In this document: positions 56,235 to 64,000 of the stretch, one piece after another
Layout of the letters: the number at the start of each line of letters is the position of its first letter
Numbering within the stretch: the first letter of the stretch is position 1
DNA from: Bacteroidota bacterium
GTDB taxonomy: Bacteria > Bacteroidota > Bacteroidia > Chitinophagales > BACL12
Length of the DNA stretch: 64,000 nucleotides
Direction of reading: 5' to 3'
Assembly (NCBI GenBank): GCA_016715425.1
Contig: JADKAC010000008.1
Coordinates: forward strand, 479,001 to 543,000
Notes under the pieces: model-generated
What the model saw: only the letters and a program-made list of their open reading frames with translations
Databases searched by the model: none
What the model was told of the DNA's origin: nothing
Program-made: the position numbers and the translations under genes

Positions 56235-56588
56235 ATGCGTAATTTTCGTGAGTATGAAATTTGGAAAAATGCAATTGAATTGGCCGATATAATTTATAGT
56301 ATCACAGATAAGTTTCCGAGTGATCAAAAGTTTGGGCTCACTAATCAATTACAAAGATCTGTTGTTTCTATTTCCGCAAATATTGCTGAGGGTGCATCAA
56401 GAATTTCAGAAAAAGATTTTGCAAGATTTTTAGAAATAGCTCTCGGCTCAGCTTATGAAACAGAAAGTCATTTGGTAATTGCACAAAGAAGAAAATTTAT
56501 AAGTGATGAAGCATTTAATGCTATCTCACAAGTTTTAATTCCACTAGAAAAACAGATAACACATTTGATAATGAAATTGCGCCACTAA
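56235..56588 (+). CDS. four-helix-bundle protein, S23 family (copy 2)
   Basis: 117 residues: MRNFREYEIWKNAIELA, NQLQRSVVSISANIAEGASR, DFARFLEIALGSAYETESHL. It is related to copy 1 over its full length (perhaps 45-50 % identical by eye) and carries the same SIxxNIAEG signature. It is bracketed by the inverted GGCGATGGC arms at 56071-56155 and 56600-56689. Function unknown; see the S23-cassette finding. Confidence 0.9.
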   Translation: MRNFREYEIWKNAIELADIIYSITDKFPSDQKFGLTNQLQRSVVSISANIAEGASRISEKDFARFLEIALGSAYETESHLVIAQRRKFISDEAFNAISQVLIPLEKQITHLIMKLRH

Positions 56589-56599
56589 AATGAATTACT

Positions 56600-56689
56600 C
56601 GCCATCAGCCATCGCCATCGCATTTTAGCCATCGCCATCAGCCATCGCCATCGCATTTTAGCCATCGCCATCAGCCATCGCCATCGCTT
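56600..56689 (+). repeat. right arm of GCCATCGCC words after S23 gene 2
   Basis: GCCATCAGCCATCGCCATCG is repeated nearly exactly three times, with the word ATTTTA between units. It is the reverse complement of the left arm at 56071-56155. Confidence 0.75.
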
Positions 56690-56706
56690 CTTCAAATAAA
56701 CCTACT

Positions 56707-57750
56707 ATGAATAATCCCCCTACCACCTTCGCCCTCATCGGCCTCGGCCACATCGGTAAACGACATGCTGAAATGATCGTCCGACAAGACAATGCTGAGC
56801 TCGTTGCTATCGCTGATATAAAAGATAAATCTGCTTTAAGTTTAGATGAATTTGATGTTCCCTTTTTTAATTCTTTAGATGCGATGTTGCAATCCGGAAT
56901 TCCCATTGATGTAATAAATATTGCCACCCCCAATGGACTACATGCACAAATGGCTTTGCAGTGTCTCGAAGCAGGAAAACATATTGTCATCGAGAAACCA
57001 ATGGCCCTCACAAAACACGAAGCAGAAGAAGTGATGCATAAAGCATTAGAGATGAATCGCTATGTGTTTGCTGTAATGCAGAACAGATATTCTCCTCCAT
57101 CACGTTGGATAAAAGATATAGTGAGCAATGGCATCCTTGGAAAAATTTATATGGTTCAGGTAAACTGTTATTGGAATCGTGATGACCGTTATTATAAAAA
57201 AGGCAACTGGCACGGAACAAAAGATTTGGATGGCGGAACATTGTTTACACAGTTCTCACATTTTATAGATATTATGTATTGGTTGTTTGGTGATATAAAA
57301 AATATTCAAGCAAAATTTGCAGATCATAATCATGCTGAACTCACAGATTTTGAAGACAGTGGTTTCATCAGTTTTGATTTTATAAAAGGTGGTATGGGAT
57401 GTATTAATTATTCTACTTCCGTATGGAATAAAAACCTCGAATCCAGCTTAACCATCATCGCAGAAAATGGCAGTATAAAAATTGGCGGACAATACATGAA
57501 TGAAGTAGAGTATTGCCATATTAAAGATTATGAAATGCCCATCTTAGAACCCACAAATCCCGGTAATGATTATGGTGCGTATAAAGGATCTGCAGCCAAT
57601 CATAATTTTGTAATTGAAAACGTAGTGCATGTAATTCAGAATAAAGGAAGAATAACTACAAATGCATTAGAAGGATTAAAAGTGGTGGATATTATTGAGA
57701 GGATTTATGGCGCAGGGGTGAGGGCAGAGGGCTTTGGGCGCAGGGTATAG
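56707..57750 (+). CDS. Gfo/Idh/MocA family nucleotide-sugar oxidoreductase (WbpB/WlbA-like)
   Basis: NAD(P)-dependent oxidoreductase, 347 residues. Seen: GLGHIGKRHAE at 12-22 (Rossmann), NIATPNGLHA and EKPMALTKHEAEE with the catalytic-type Lys97, and DLDGGTLFTQFSHFIDIMYWLFGD. The best match by eye is WbpB/WlbA, which makes the 3-keto sugar in the 2,3-diamino-2,3-dideoxy-uronic acid pathway after a WbpA-type dehydrogenase. Both are present here, and the DegT aminotransferase at 63440 could be the next step. The last ten codons (AGVRAEGFGRRV) are encoded by a G-rich word repeat that is complementary to the block at 58291-58446. Confidence 0.9.
   Translation: MNNPPTTFALIGLGHIGKRHAEMIVRQDNAELVAIADIKDKSALSLDEFDVPFFNSLDAMLQSGIPIDVINIATPNGLHAQMALQCLEAGKHIVIEKPMALTKHEAEEVMHKALEMNRYVFAVMQNRYSPPSRWIKDIVSNGILGKIYMVQVNCYWNRDDRYYKKGNWHGTKDLDGGTLFTQFSHFIDIMYWLFGDIKNIQAKFADHNHAELTDFEDSGFISFDFIKGGMGCINYSTSVWNKNLESSLTIIAENGSIKIGGQYMNEVEYCHIKDYEMPILEPTNPGNDYGAYKGSAANHNFVIENVVHVIQNKGRITTNALEGLKVVDIIERIYGAGVRAEGFGRRV
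57709..57746 (+). repeat. left arm of GGCGCAGGG words at the 3' end of the oxidoreductase gene
   Basis: GGCGCAGGGGTGAGGGCAG and AGGGCTTTGGGCGCAGGG inside the coding sequence; the reverse complement matches words CCCTGCGCC, GCCCTCAGCCCTGCGCC at 58291-58446. Together they bracket S23 gene 3. Confidence 0.6.
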
Positions 57751-57888
57751 TTTTGTATGAAAATGAATCACCAGTTGTTTTTTGTCAATGTTCTAAGTCA
57801 ATGGTTAATTTTTTTTTTTGCCACCCGCCACCCCCAACCCCCTACCGCTAACCATTATTAAAAAAACATTTTCCTCCAATAATAAATA

Positions 57889-58248
57889 ATGAGCGATTTT
57901 AGATTTGAGAATTTAGAAATCTGGAAAGAATCAATTTTGATTTCAAATATATTATTTGATAAAGCAGAAATTGCAGAGAAGATAAAGTATTACAGATTTG
58001 CCGAACAATTACGAGGTGCTGCTTTAAGCATTAGCAATAACATTGCGGAAGGTTCAGGTTCATTTTCTAAAAAAGATTTTGCATTGTTTTTAAATTTCGC
58101 AAGACGCTCAATATTCGAATGTGCCAATATACTTTTCATATTCGAATTAAGAAATATTATAACCAAAGAAGAAAGAGCAATTCTCTATTCACGACTTCTG
58201 ATTTTAAGCAAGCAAATAACAAACTTTCGAAAATCCTTATTAACCTGA
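57889..58248 (+). CDS. four-helix-bundle protein, S23 family (copy 3)
   Basis: 119 residues: MSDFRFENLEIWKESILISN, EQLRGAALSISNNIAEGSGS, KKDFALFLNFARRSIFECANIL. It has the SISNNIAEG signature but is more divergent than copies 1 and 2, so it is a separate insertion rather than a local duplicate. Left and right are complementary low-complexity arms (57709-57746; 58291-58446). Confidence 0.88.
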   Translation: MSDFRFENLEIWKESILISNILFDKAEIAEKIKYYRFAEQLRGAALSISNNIAEGSGSFSKKDFALFLNFARRSIFECANILFIFELRNIITKEERAILYSRLLILSKQITNFRKSLLT

Positions 58249-58290
58249 ATAATCAAATGACTATAAATTTCATTACGACCTCTATCAAAA

Positions 58291-58446
58291 CCCTGCGCCC
58301 TTTCACCTGCGCCATTCACCCTGCGCCCTCAGCCCTGCGCCCTTTCCCCTCCGCCCTGCGCCCTTTGCTCTCCGCCATTCACCCTTCGCCCTCAGCCCTG
58401 CGCCCTTTGCTCTCCGCCATTCACCCTTCGCCCTCAGCCCTGCGCC
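58291..58446 (+). repeat. right arm of CCCTGCGCC words after S23 gene 3
   Basis: C-rich words CCCTGCGCCCTTT, CTCCGCCATTCACCC and TTCGCCCTCAGCCCTGCGCC, with the unit of about 50 bases CCCTGCGCCCTTTGCTCTCC ... duplicated at 58348-58396 and 58398-58446. GC-rich against an A/T-rich background. Confidence 0.7.
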
Positions 58447-58479
58447 AACCATTTATTAATGCCTCACCTTCAAACTCCC

Positions 58480-59541
58480 ATGCCTAAAATAAAAATCCTC
58501 CTCACCGGCTCCGCAGGATTCATCGGTTTCCATCTTGCACAATTATTAATCAAAGAAAATTATGAAGTTGTCGGATTAGATTCTATCAATGCATACTACG
58601 ATATCAATTTAAAATACGGACGATTAAAAGAATGTGGTATTCAACAAGAAGAAATTACGTACGGAAAAATTATTCAAAGCACTACCTATAACAATTATAG
58701 ATTTATTCAATTACAATTAGAAGATAAAGCAGCCTTAGAAAAATTATTTGCCGAAGAAAAATTTACGCACGTTTGCAATCTTGCTGCGCAGGCAGGTGTG
58801 CGGTATTCTCTTGAAAATCCCGATGCCTATATTTCAAGTAATGTTACCGGCTTCATGCATCTCCTCGAATGTTGCCGACATAATAATATTCAGCATTTAG
58901 TTTACGCAAGTACATCCAGTGTGTATGGTTTAAATACTGCTATGCCTTTATCAGAACATATGGCTGCCGATCATCCGATGACATTATATGCAGCAACTAA
59001 AAAAGCAAATGAAATGATGGCGCATTCTTACAGTCATTTATTTCAATTGCCCACAACAGGCTTGCGTTTTTTTACAGTATATGGCCCCTGGGGACGACCT
59101 GATATGGCGCTCTTTTTATTTACAGATGCCATCCTCAATGATAAACCGATCAACGTATTTAATTACGGCAATATGGTGCGTGATTTTACTTACGTTGCCG
59201 ATATTGTAGAAAGTGTAAAACGCTGCATTTTTAAACCTGCAATTGCAAATGAAAATTGGGATAGCAATACTCCTGATCCATCATCCTCTTCTGCACCTTA
59301 CCGCATTTTTAATATCGGTAATTCTACTCCCGTAAAACTCAATACATATATTGAAGCAGTAGAAAAAGCATTAGATAAAAAAGCAATTCAAAATCTATTG
59401 CCAATGCAACTTGGTGATGTGCCCGAAACAAATGCAGATGTAAATGAATTAATACAACATGTAAATTATAAACCGGCAACAAGTGTGGAAGATGGTGTGA
59501 AAAATTTTATTGATTGGTATAATACATACTATGGTATCTAA
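58480..59541 (+). CDS. NAD-dependent UDP-glucuronate/UDP-sugar 4-epimerase
   Basis: Extended short-chain dehydrogenase of 353 residues. Seen: LLTGSAGFIGFHLAQ (NAD binding), NLAAQAGVRYSLENP, ASTSSVYGLNTAMPLSE and the Y-x3-K pair in LYAATKKANE. The sequence AQAGVRYS and GLDSINAYYD are typical of UDP-glucuronate 4-epimerases (LpsL/Cap1J type). It makes a UDP-uronic acid epimer for the surface polysaccharide. An in-frame ATG at 58459 lies in the repeat border; the ATG at 58480 is closer to the conserved start. It overlaps the fcl start by 11 bases. Confidence 0.9.
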   Translation: MPKIKILLTGSAGFIGFHLAQLLIKENYEVVGLDSINAYYDINLKYGRLKECGIQQEEITYGKIIQSTTYNNYRFIQLQLEDKAALEKLFAEEKFTHVCNLAAQAGVRYSLENPDAYISSNVTGFMHLLECCRHNNIQHLVYASTSSVYGLNTAMPLSEHMAADHPMTLYAATKKANEMMAHSYSHLFQLPTTGLRFFTVYGPWGRPDMALFLFTDAILNDKPINVFNYGNMVRDFTYVADIVESVKRCIFKPAIANENWDSNTPDPSSSSAPYRIFNIGNSTPVKLNTYIEAVEKALDKKAIQNLLPMQLGDVPETNADVNELIQHVNYKPATSVEDGVKNFIDWYNTYYGI

Positions 59542-60484
59542 AACAAATAAAATATATATCGCCGGACATAAGGGTATGGTTGGTTCGGCGGTGTGGCGGG
59601 CATTGCAAAGTAAAAGCTATACAAATCTTATTGGCAGAACAAGTAAAGAATTGGATTTGCGAAATCAATCTGAGGTAAATACATTTTTTGAAAATGAAAA
59701 ACCCGAAATTGTAATTGATGCTGCTGCAAGAGTGGGTGGAATTTTAGCAAACAATAATTATCCTTATCAATTCCTGATGGAGAATATGCAGATTCAAAAT
59801 AATTTGTTGGATGCTGCTTTTCAAAATAATGTTTCCTCTTTTATTTTTCTCGGCAGCAGTTGTATCTATCCCAAACATGCAGCACAACCTATTACTGAAG
59901 ATAGTCTCCTTACCGGTCCATTGGAACCGACCAATGAATGGTATGCTATTGCAAAAATTTCCGGTGTAAAAACATGTGAAGCAATTCGCAAACAATATGA
60001 TAAATATTTTGTGAGTTTAATGCCGACAAATTTATATGGACCTTACGATAATTTCGATTTACAAACTTCGCATGTACTTCCTGCTATGTTGCGCAAATTT
60101 CATGATGCAAAAGTAAATGGCAATACTCCTGTTACGCTTTGGGGAACAGGCACACCTATGCGTGAATTCATGCATGTGGATGATCTTGCTTCTGCGGTAA
60201 TTTTTGCATTGGAAAATAAGTTGCCCGATCATTTATATAATGCCGGAACCGGAACAGATTTAACCATTAAAGCTTTGGCGCTTCTCATTCAAAAAATTAC
60301 AGGACATACCGGAGAAATTATTTGGGATGATACAAAACCCGATGGCACTCCCCGGAAATTATTAGCAGTAAATAAATTAAAAAATGCGGGTTGGTCTGCC
60401 GAAATACATTTAGAAAATGGATTGCAACAAACCTATAATTGGTTTCTTGAAAACCACAATCATTTGAAAGAAGTAAAAATATAA
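59531..60484 (+). CDS. fcl: GDP-L-fucose synthase
   Basis: Epimerase/reductase that converts GDP-4-keto-6-deoxymannose, the product of Gmd, to GDP-L-fucose. Seen: IAGHKGMVGSAVWR, the signature SSCIYPKHAAQPITE, YAIAKISGVK (catalytic Tyr and Lys), and PTNLYGPYDNFD. It has 317 residues from ATG 59531, which overlaps the epimerase stop. A 5' extension to 59510 is possible but lacks family similarity. gmd follows after 51 bases. Confidence 0.96.
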   Translation: MVSKTNKIYIAGHKGMVGSAVWRALQSKSYTNLIGRTSKELDLRNQSEVNTFFENEKPEIVIDAAARVGGILANNNYPYQFLMENMQIQNNLLDAAFQNNVSSFIFLGSSCIYPKHAAQPITEDSLLTGPLEPTNEWYAIAKISGVKTCEAIRKQYDKYFVSLMPTNLYGPYDNFDLQTSHVLPAMLRKFHDAKVNGNTPVTLWGTGTPMREFMHVDDLASAVIFALENKLPDHLYNAGTGTDLTIKALALLIQKITGHTGEIIWDDTKPDGTPRKLLAVNKLKNAGWSAEIHLENGLQQTYNWFLENHNHLKEVKI

Positions 60485-60535
60485 TATGCAAAAATTTATT
60501 GTCTTCATGCATTGCACTTTTAAATTTCCACTATC

Positions 60536-61651
60536 ATGAAAACTGCACTTATTACAGGTGTTACCGGACAGGATGGTGCTTACCTTGCTGAATTATTATT
60601 ATCTAAGAATTATATCGTGCATGGTATAAAAAGAAGGGCATCATTAATTAATACACAACGCATTGATCATCTCTATCAGGATCCGCATGAACGTGATTTA
60701 AAATTTCAATTGCATTATGGCGACATGACGGACTCCATGAATCTCACCCGCATTATTCAGGAAACACAACCCGATGAAATTTATAATCTTGCAGCAATGA
60801 GCCATGTGCAGGTAAGTTTTGATACACCGGAATACACAGCCAATGCAGATGGTATCGGTACACTCCGTTTATTGGAAGCAGTACGTTTATTAGGCATGGA
60901 AAAAAAGACAAAAATGTATCAGGCTTCCACTTCCGAATTATATGGATTAGTACAGCAAACACCGCAAACAGAAACTACACCTTTCTATCCACGCTCTCCC
61001 TATGCAGTTGCTAAAATGTATGCGTATTGGATAACAGTAAATTATCGTGAAGCATATAATATGTTTGCATGCAATGGGATTTTATTTAATCATGAAAGCC
61101 CATTGCGAGGGGAAACATTTGTTACCCGAAAAATTACAAGAGCAGTAGCTGCAATTGCGTATGGCAAACAGGATTGTTTGTATATGGGAAATATAGATGC
61201 ACAACGTGACTGGGGGCATGCAAAAGATTATGTGGATGCCATGTGGCGGATATTACAACAAGATGTTCCTGATGATTATGTTATTGCAACAGGAGTAACT
61301 ACATCTGTACGTGAGTTTATCCGTATGGCATTTGCCGAAGCAGGTATGCAATTGAAATTTGAAGGTGAAGGTGTTGATGAAAAAGGTATTTTAGAAAGCA
61401 TACAAACAGAAAAAACAATTGCACTTATCGGAGAAGAAAATACAAACCACTTACGCAAAAAATTAGGGAAGCAATTAATTAAAATTGACCCACGTTATTT
61501 CCGACCTACTGAAGTGGAATTATTAATTGGTGATGCCACAAAAGCAAAAACAAAATTGGGCTGGGTGCCGAAGTATGATTTGAAAATGCTGTGTAAGGAA
61601 ATGGTAATTGCCGATTTTATATTTGAAAAAAATGAAAGCTGTATTACGTAA
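60536..61651 (+). CDS. gmd: GDP-mannose 4,6-dehydratase
   Basis: Makes GDP-4-keto-6-deoxy-D-mannose from GDP-mannose, the first step to GDP-L-fucose. Seen: GVTGQDGAYLAELLL, RRASLINTQRIDHLYQD, YNLAAMSHVQVSFDTP, YPRSPYAVAKMYAYW (catalytic Tyr, Lys) and NGILFNHESPLRGE. It has 371 residues, a normal length. Its last 20 bases overlap the start of the ABC transporter gene. Together with fcl it supplies fucose to the polysaccharide. Confidence 0.97.
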   Translation: MKTALITGVTGQDGAYLAELLLSKNYIVHGIKRRASLINTQRIDHLYQDPHERDLKFQLHYGDMTDSMNLTRIIQETQPDEIYNLAAMSHVQVSFDTPEYTANADGIGTLRLLEAVRLLGMEKKTKMYQASTSELYGLVQQTPQTETTPFYPRSPYAVAKMYAYWITVNYREAYNMFACNGILFNHESPLRGETFVTRKITRAVAAIAYGKQDCLYMGNIDAQRDWGHAKDYVDAMWRILQQDVPDDYVIATGVTTSVREFIRMAFAEAGMQLKFEGEGVDEKGILESIQTEKTIALIGEENTNHLRKKLGKQLIKIDPRYFRPTEVELLIGDATKAKTKLGWVPKYDLKMLCKEMVIADFIFEKNESCIT

Positions 61652-63427
61652 TATACTCGAAAAATATTTTGCTTTTTTCTTATTTTTCTATCGTAGAATT
61701 GGATATAGGATTTTTATTGCTATCGGTCTTAGTTTGCTTGTAAGCATACTCGATGGTTTTGGCCTAGTAATGTTTGTCCCCTTGTTGCAAATTGTAAGCG
61801 GCGATGAAACAATGAGTTCTCAGAGTTTAGGTAATATGAGCTTTATTACAAATGGAATTAAAGCAACGGGTTTACCATTAAATCTGAATACAGTGCTCTT
61901 ATTTCTTTGCTCATTCTTCATTTTAAAAGGAGTAGCAAAATTCATAAGTGGTTATTATAGTGTTTTAATACGACAATTTTTCATAAAAAAGGTACGACTT
62001 ACATTATTAAATGATTTTAATAGTATTTCCTATAAGTATTTTGTACTATCTGATGCGGGGCGAATTCAGAATACGATGACAGGAGAAGCAGATCGTGTAA
62101 TGCGAGCAAGTGTATTTTTTATGAAAACACTTGAGCAGATAATAATGGTAGGTGTATATATGGCATTAGCTTTTTTTGTGGATGCAAGATTTGCATTACT
62201 CGTAACTGTAGGTGGAATATTGACAAATTTTATTTTTAATTTCTTTTATAAACTTAGCAAAAAAGTTTCTACTCAGCTTACATCAAATATGCATGGGTTT
62301 CAGGGACTAGTAATTCAACTTATATCAAACTATAAATATCTTAAAGCAACAGGATTACTGAAAGCATATAGCAATATGTTGCAAAGAAGTGTAATAAAAA
62401 TTGAATCAATTAATCGTAAAATTGGATTATATGGTACAGCTCTTGAATCAATACGGGAGCCCTTATTAATAATGATTATTGCATTTGTTATAATATTACA
62501 AACATCTGTTTTACATTCTCCACTAGGGCCAATTATTATCAGCTTATTATTTTTTTATAGAGCACTTACATCCCTAATGCTTATGCAAACATCTTGGAAT
62601 TCATTCATTTTTGTCCGGTTCATTGGAAAATATTATCCAATTTCAGGAAGAATTACGGAAATCTAAAGTTGTTGATGGAGATATCTCAATAACAAAATTT
62701 AAAACAGCAATATCATTAAAAAATGTATGTTTTTCTTATGGGAACGTAGCTATTCTTAAAAATATTAATCTGAAAATTCATAAAAAGGAAACTGTTGCAT
62801 TTGTTGGTGAAAGTGGAAGTGGAAAACAACACTTATAAGTTTAATTGCAGGCTTGCTCCTCCAGATAAAGGAGATTATTCTATTGATGGAATAGAAATAA
62901 AAGATTTGAATTTATCTCACTTCCAAAAGAAATTGGGATATATTACTCAGGAAGCGGTAATTTTTAATGATACTTTATTTAATAATATTACTTTCTGGGA
63001 TGAGAAAACGGAAGAAAGTCTGAAACGATTTAATAAGGCGATAGAACAAGCATCAATTTATGAATTTGTAAATGCCCTACCTCTTAAAGAACAAAGTTTG
63101 CTTGGAAATAATGGAATTAATTTAAGCGGAGGACAACGTCAACGCATATCCATTGCCAGAGAGTTATATAAGGATATTGAAATATTAATTCTGGATGAAG
63201 CTACTTCTGCATTAGACAGTGAAACTGAAAAGGATGTACAGAATAGTATTAACTTATTAAAAGGTCAATACACAATTCTTATTGTGGCACATAGATTATC
63301 TACAGTAAAAAAAGCAGATAGGATCGTTTTAATGGATAAAGGAGAAATATTAAATGTGAATGCATTTAATCAACTCATTATTGATGAGCCTAAATTTAAG
63401 AGAATGGTTGAGCTGCAGGAAATTTAA
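61632..63427 (+). pseudogene. ABC transporter, fused membrane and ATPase domains, two frameshifts
   Basis: An ABC half-transporter (type IV exporter) of about 598 residues, likely a flippase for a lipid-linked sugar or polysaccharide. The membrane part (61632-62607) has about six helices. Frame break 1 is at 62608-62612 (T5; four T would give NSFILSGSLENIIQF). Frame break 2 is in the Walker A itself at 62823-62826 (A4; five A gives GESGSGKTTLISLIAG). The ATPase part then shows LSGGQRQRISIAREL and ILILDEATSALDSE. The start at ATG 61632 (MKAVLRNILEKY) is preferred over 61608. All motifs are intact after correction, so error is likelier than decay. Confidence 0.86.
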
Positions 63428-63439
63428 AACAATGAATAC

Positions 63440-64000
63440 ATGATACCGGTTACTAAACCTTACTTGCCAAAAAGAGAAGTATATGATAAATATCTTGATG
63501 GAGTTTGGCAACGTCAATGGCTAACAAATAATGGCCCATTGGTTAATAAGTTTGAATTGCAACTCAAAAGTTATTTAAATATAAGGCATCTACTTTTTGT
63601 CGGTAATGGAACTTTAGCACTCCAAATTGCCATTAAAGCTTTAGGCTTAAAGGAGGAAGTAATTACTACACCTTTTTCCTATGTGGCAACAACAAGCAGT
63701 ATTGTTTGGGAGGGATGCAAACCTGTTTTTGTTGATATTGATGAACATACTTTAAATATTGATCCATCAAAAATTGAAGCGGCGATTACTGAAAATACAA
63801 GTGCTATTTTAGCTACACATTGTTTCGGTAACCCATGTGATATTGATGCAATTCAAATAATTGCTGATAAGCATAAACTTAAAGTAATTTATGATGCAGC
63901 ACATTGCTTTGGAACATTATATAAAGGTAAAAGCGTGTTTCATTACGGAGATATAAGTACAACTAGTTTTCATGCAACTAAACTGATGCATTCAATTGAA
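63440..64000 (+). CDS. DegT/DnrJ/EryC1 family aminotransferase, N-terminal part
   Basis: PLP-dependent sugar aminotransferase, cut by the window edge after 187 residues. Seen: MIPVTKPYLPKREVYDKYL, LFVGNGTLALQIAIKALGL, TTPFSYVATTSSIVWEG and YDAAHCFG, with the PLP-lysine context SFHATKLMHSIE just at the edge. It starts 12 bases after the ABC gene and probably aminates a keto-sugar intermediate of the same polysaccharide. Which sugar is not determinable from the fragment. Confidence 0.93.
   Translation, partial: MIPVTKPYLPKREVYDKYLDGVWQRQWLTNNGPLVNKFELQLKSYLNIRHLLFVGNGTLALQIAIKALGLKEEVITTPFSYVATTSSIVWEGCKPVFVDIDEHTLNIDPSKIEAAITENTSAILATHCFGNPCDIDAIQIIADKHKLKVIYDAAHCFGTLYKGKSVFHYGDISTTSFHATKLMHSIE

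Noticed and set aside
54159..58248. Diversity-generating retroelement suggested by Avd-like four-helix proteins
   Set aside because: No reverse transcriptase, template repeat or variable repeat is visible. The SIxxNIAEG signature fits the S23 group.

Overview
The window is about 36 % GC by eye and comes from a member of the Bacteroidota, probably in the Chitinophagia/Saprospiria area (lineage inferred from gene content only). Supporting evidence: a SprA-type outer-membrane translocon of 2434 residues, several secreted proteins with type IX secretion (T9SS) C-terminal sorting domains of types A and B, an A-rich leader style with TAnnTTTG -7 boxes, a bifunctional malic enzyme/phosphotransacetylase, and the gene order maeB-ruvA-sprA-gcvH-vanZ-tonB known from this phylum.

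Layout. 1-8.6 kb: end of a biotin carrier gene, an M1 aminopeptidase lipoprotein, radA (minus), a HerA-like ATPase, an OmpA lipoprotein, tatC and rpiB. 8.6-18.4 kb: a secreted-protein block with an M28 peptidase, a large esterase-like T9SS protein whose frame breaks at a C10 tract, two small lipoproteins, a small secreted protein and a PKD-containing T9SS hydrolase. 18.8-22.5 kb: a TPM (YgcG-like) protein and two MscS channels separated by a charged 88-residue protein. 23.1-37.5 kb: maeB, ruvA, sprA, gcvH, vanZ-like, tonB-like, a TPR protein, DUF4286 and a cytochrome-b5-like protein. 37.5-46.2 kb: a frameshifted PfkB kinase, tRNA-Asn with a striking 379-bp tandem array behind it, YihY, and three further frameshifted genes. 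46.3-52 kb: an aldehyde dehydrogenase, an M23 peptidase, a third MscS, RidA, kdsA and kdsC. 52-53.5 kb: a gene-free repeat region. 53.5-64 kb: a polysaccharide/O-antigen locus (regulator, UDP-sugar dehydrogenase, Gfo/Idh/MocA oxidoreductase, UDP-sugar epimerase, fcl, gmd, ABC transporter, DegT aminotransferase) interleaved with three S23-type four-helix-bundle genes.

Two signals stand out. First, downstream of tRNA-Asn lie five head-to-tail cassettes. Each starts with a copy of the tRNA 3' end and its terminator, followed directly by a GIY-YIG nuclease gene. The copies alternate between two sequence types, and at three junctions the cassette ends in an exact 20-nt copy of the tRNA anticodon arm followed by an 18-bp palindrome. 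This looks like a tRNA-tail-associated nuclease element that has accumulated in tandem. Second, many spacers hold degenerate heptamer (or 6-8-mer) word repeats arranged as long imperfect inverted repeats. In the polysaccharide locus such arms bracket four-helix-bundle genes or their remnants, recalling the architecture of 23S rRNA intervening sequences that encode S23.

About ten apparent +/-1 breaks, most in short homopolymers and concentrated at 38-44 kb and 62.6-62.8 kb, break otherwise normal genes. Sequencing or assembly indels are the simplest explanation, so the frameshifted genes are described as genes with correctable frames.
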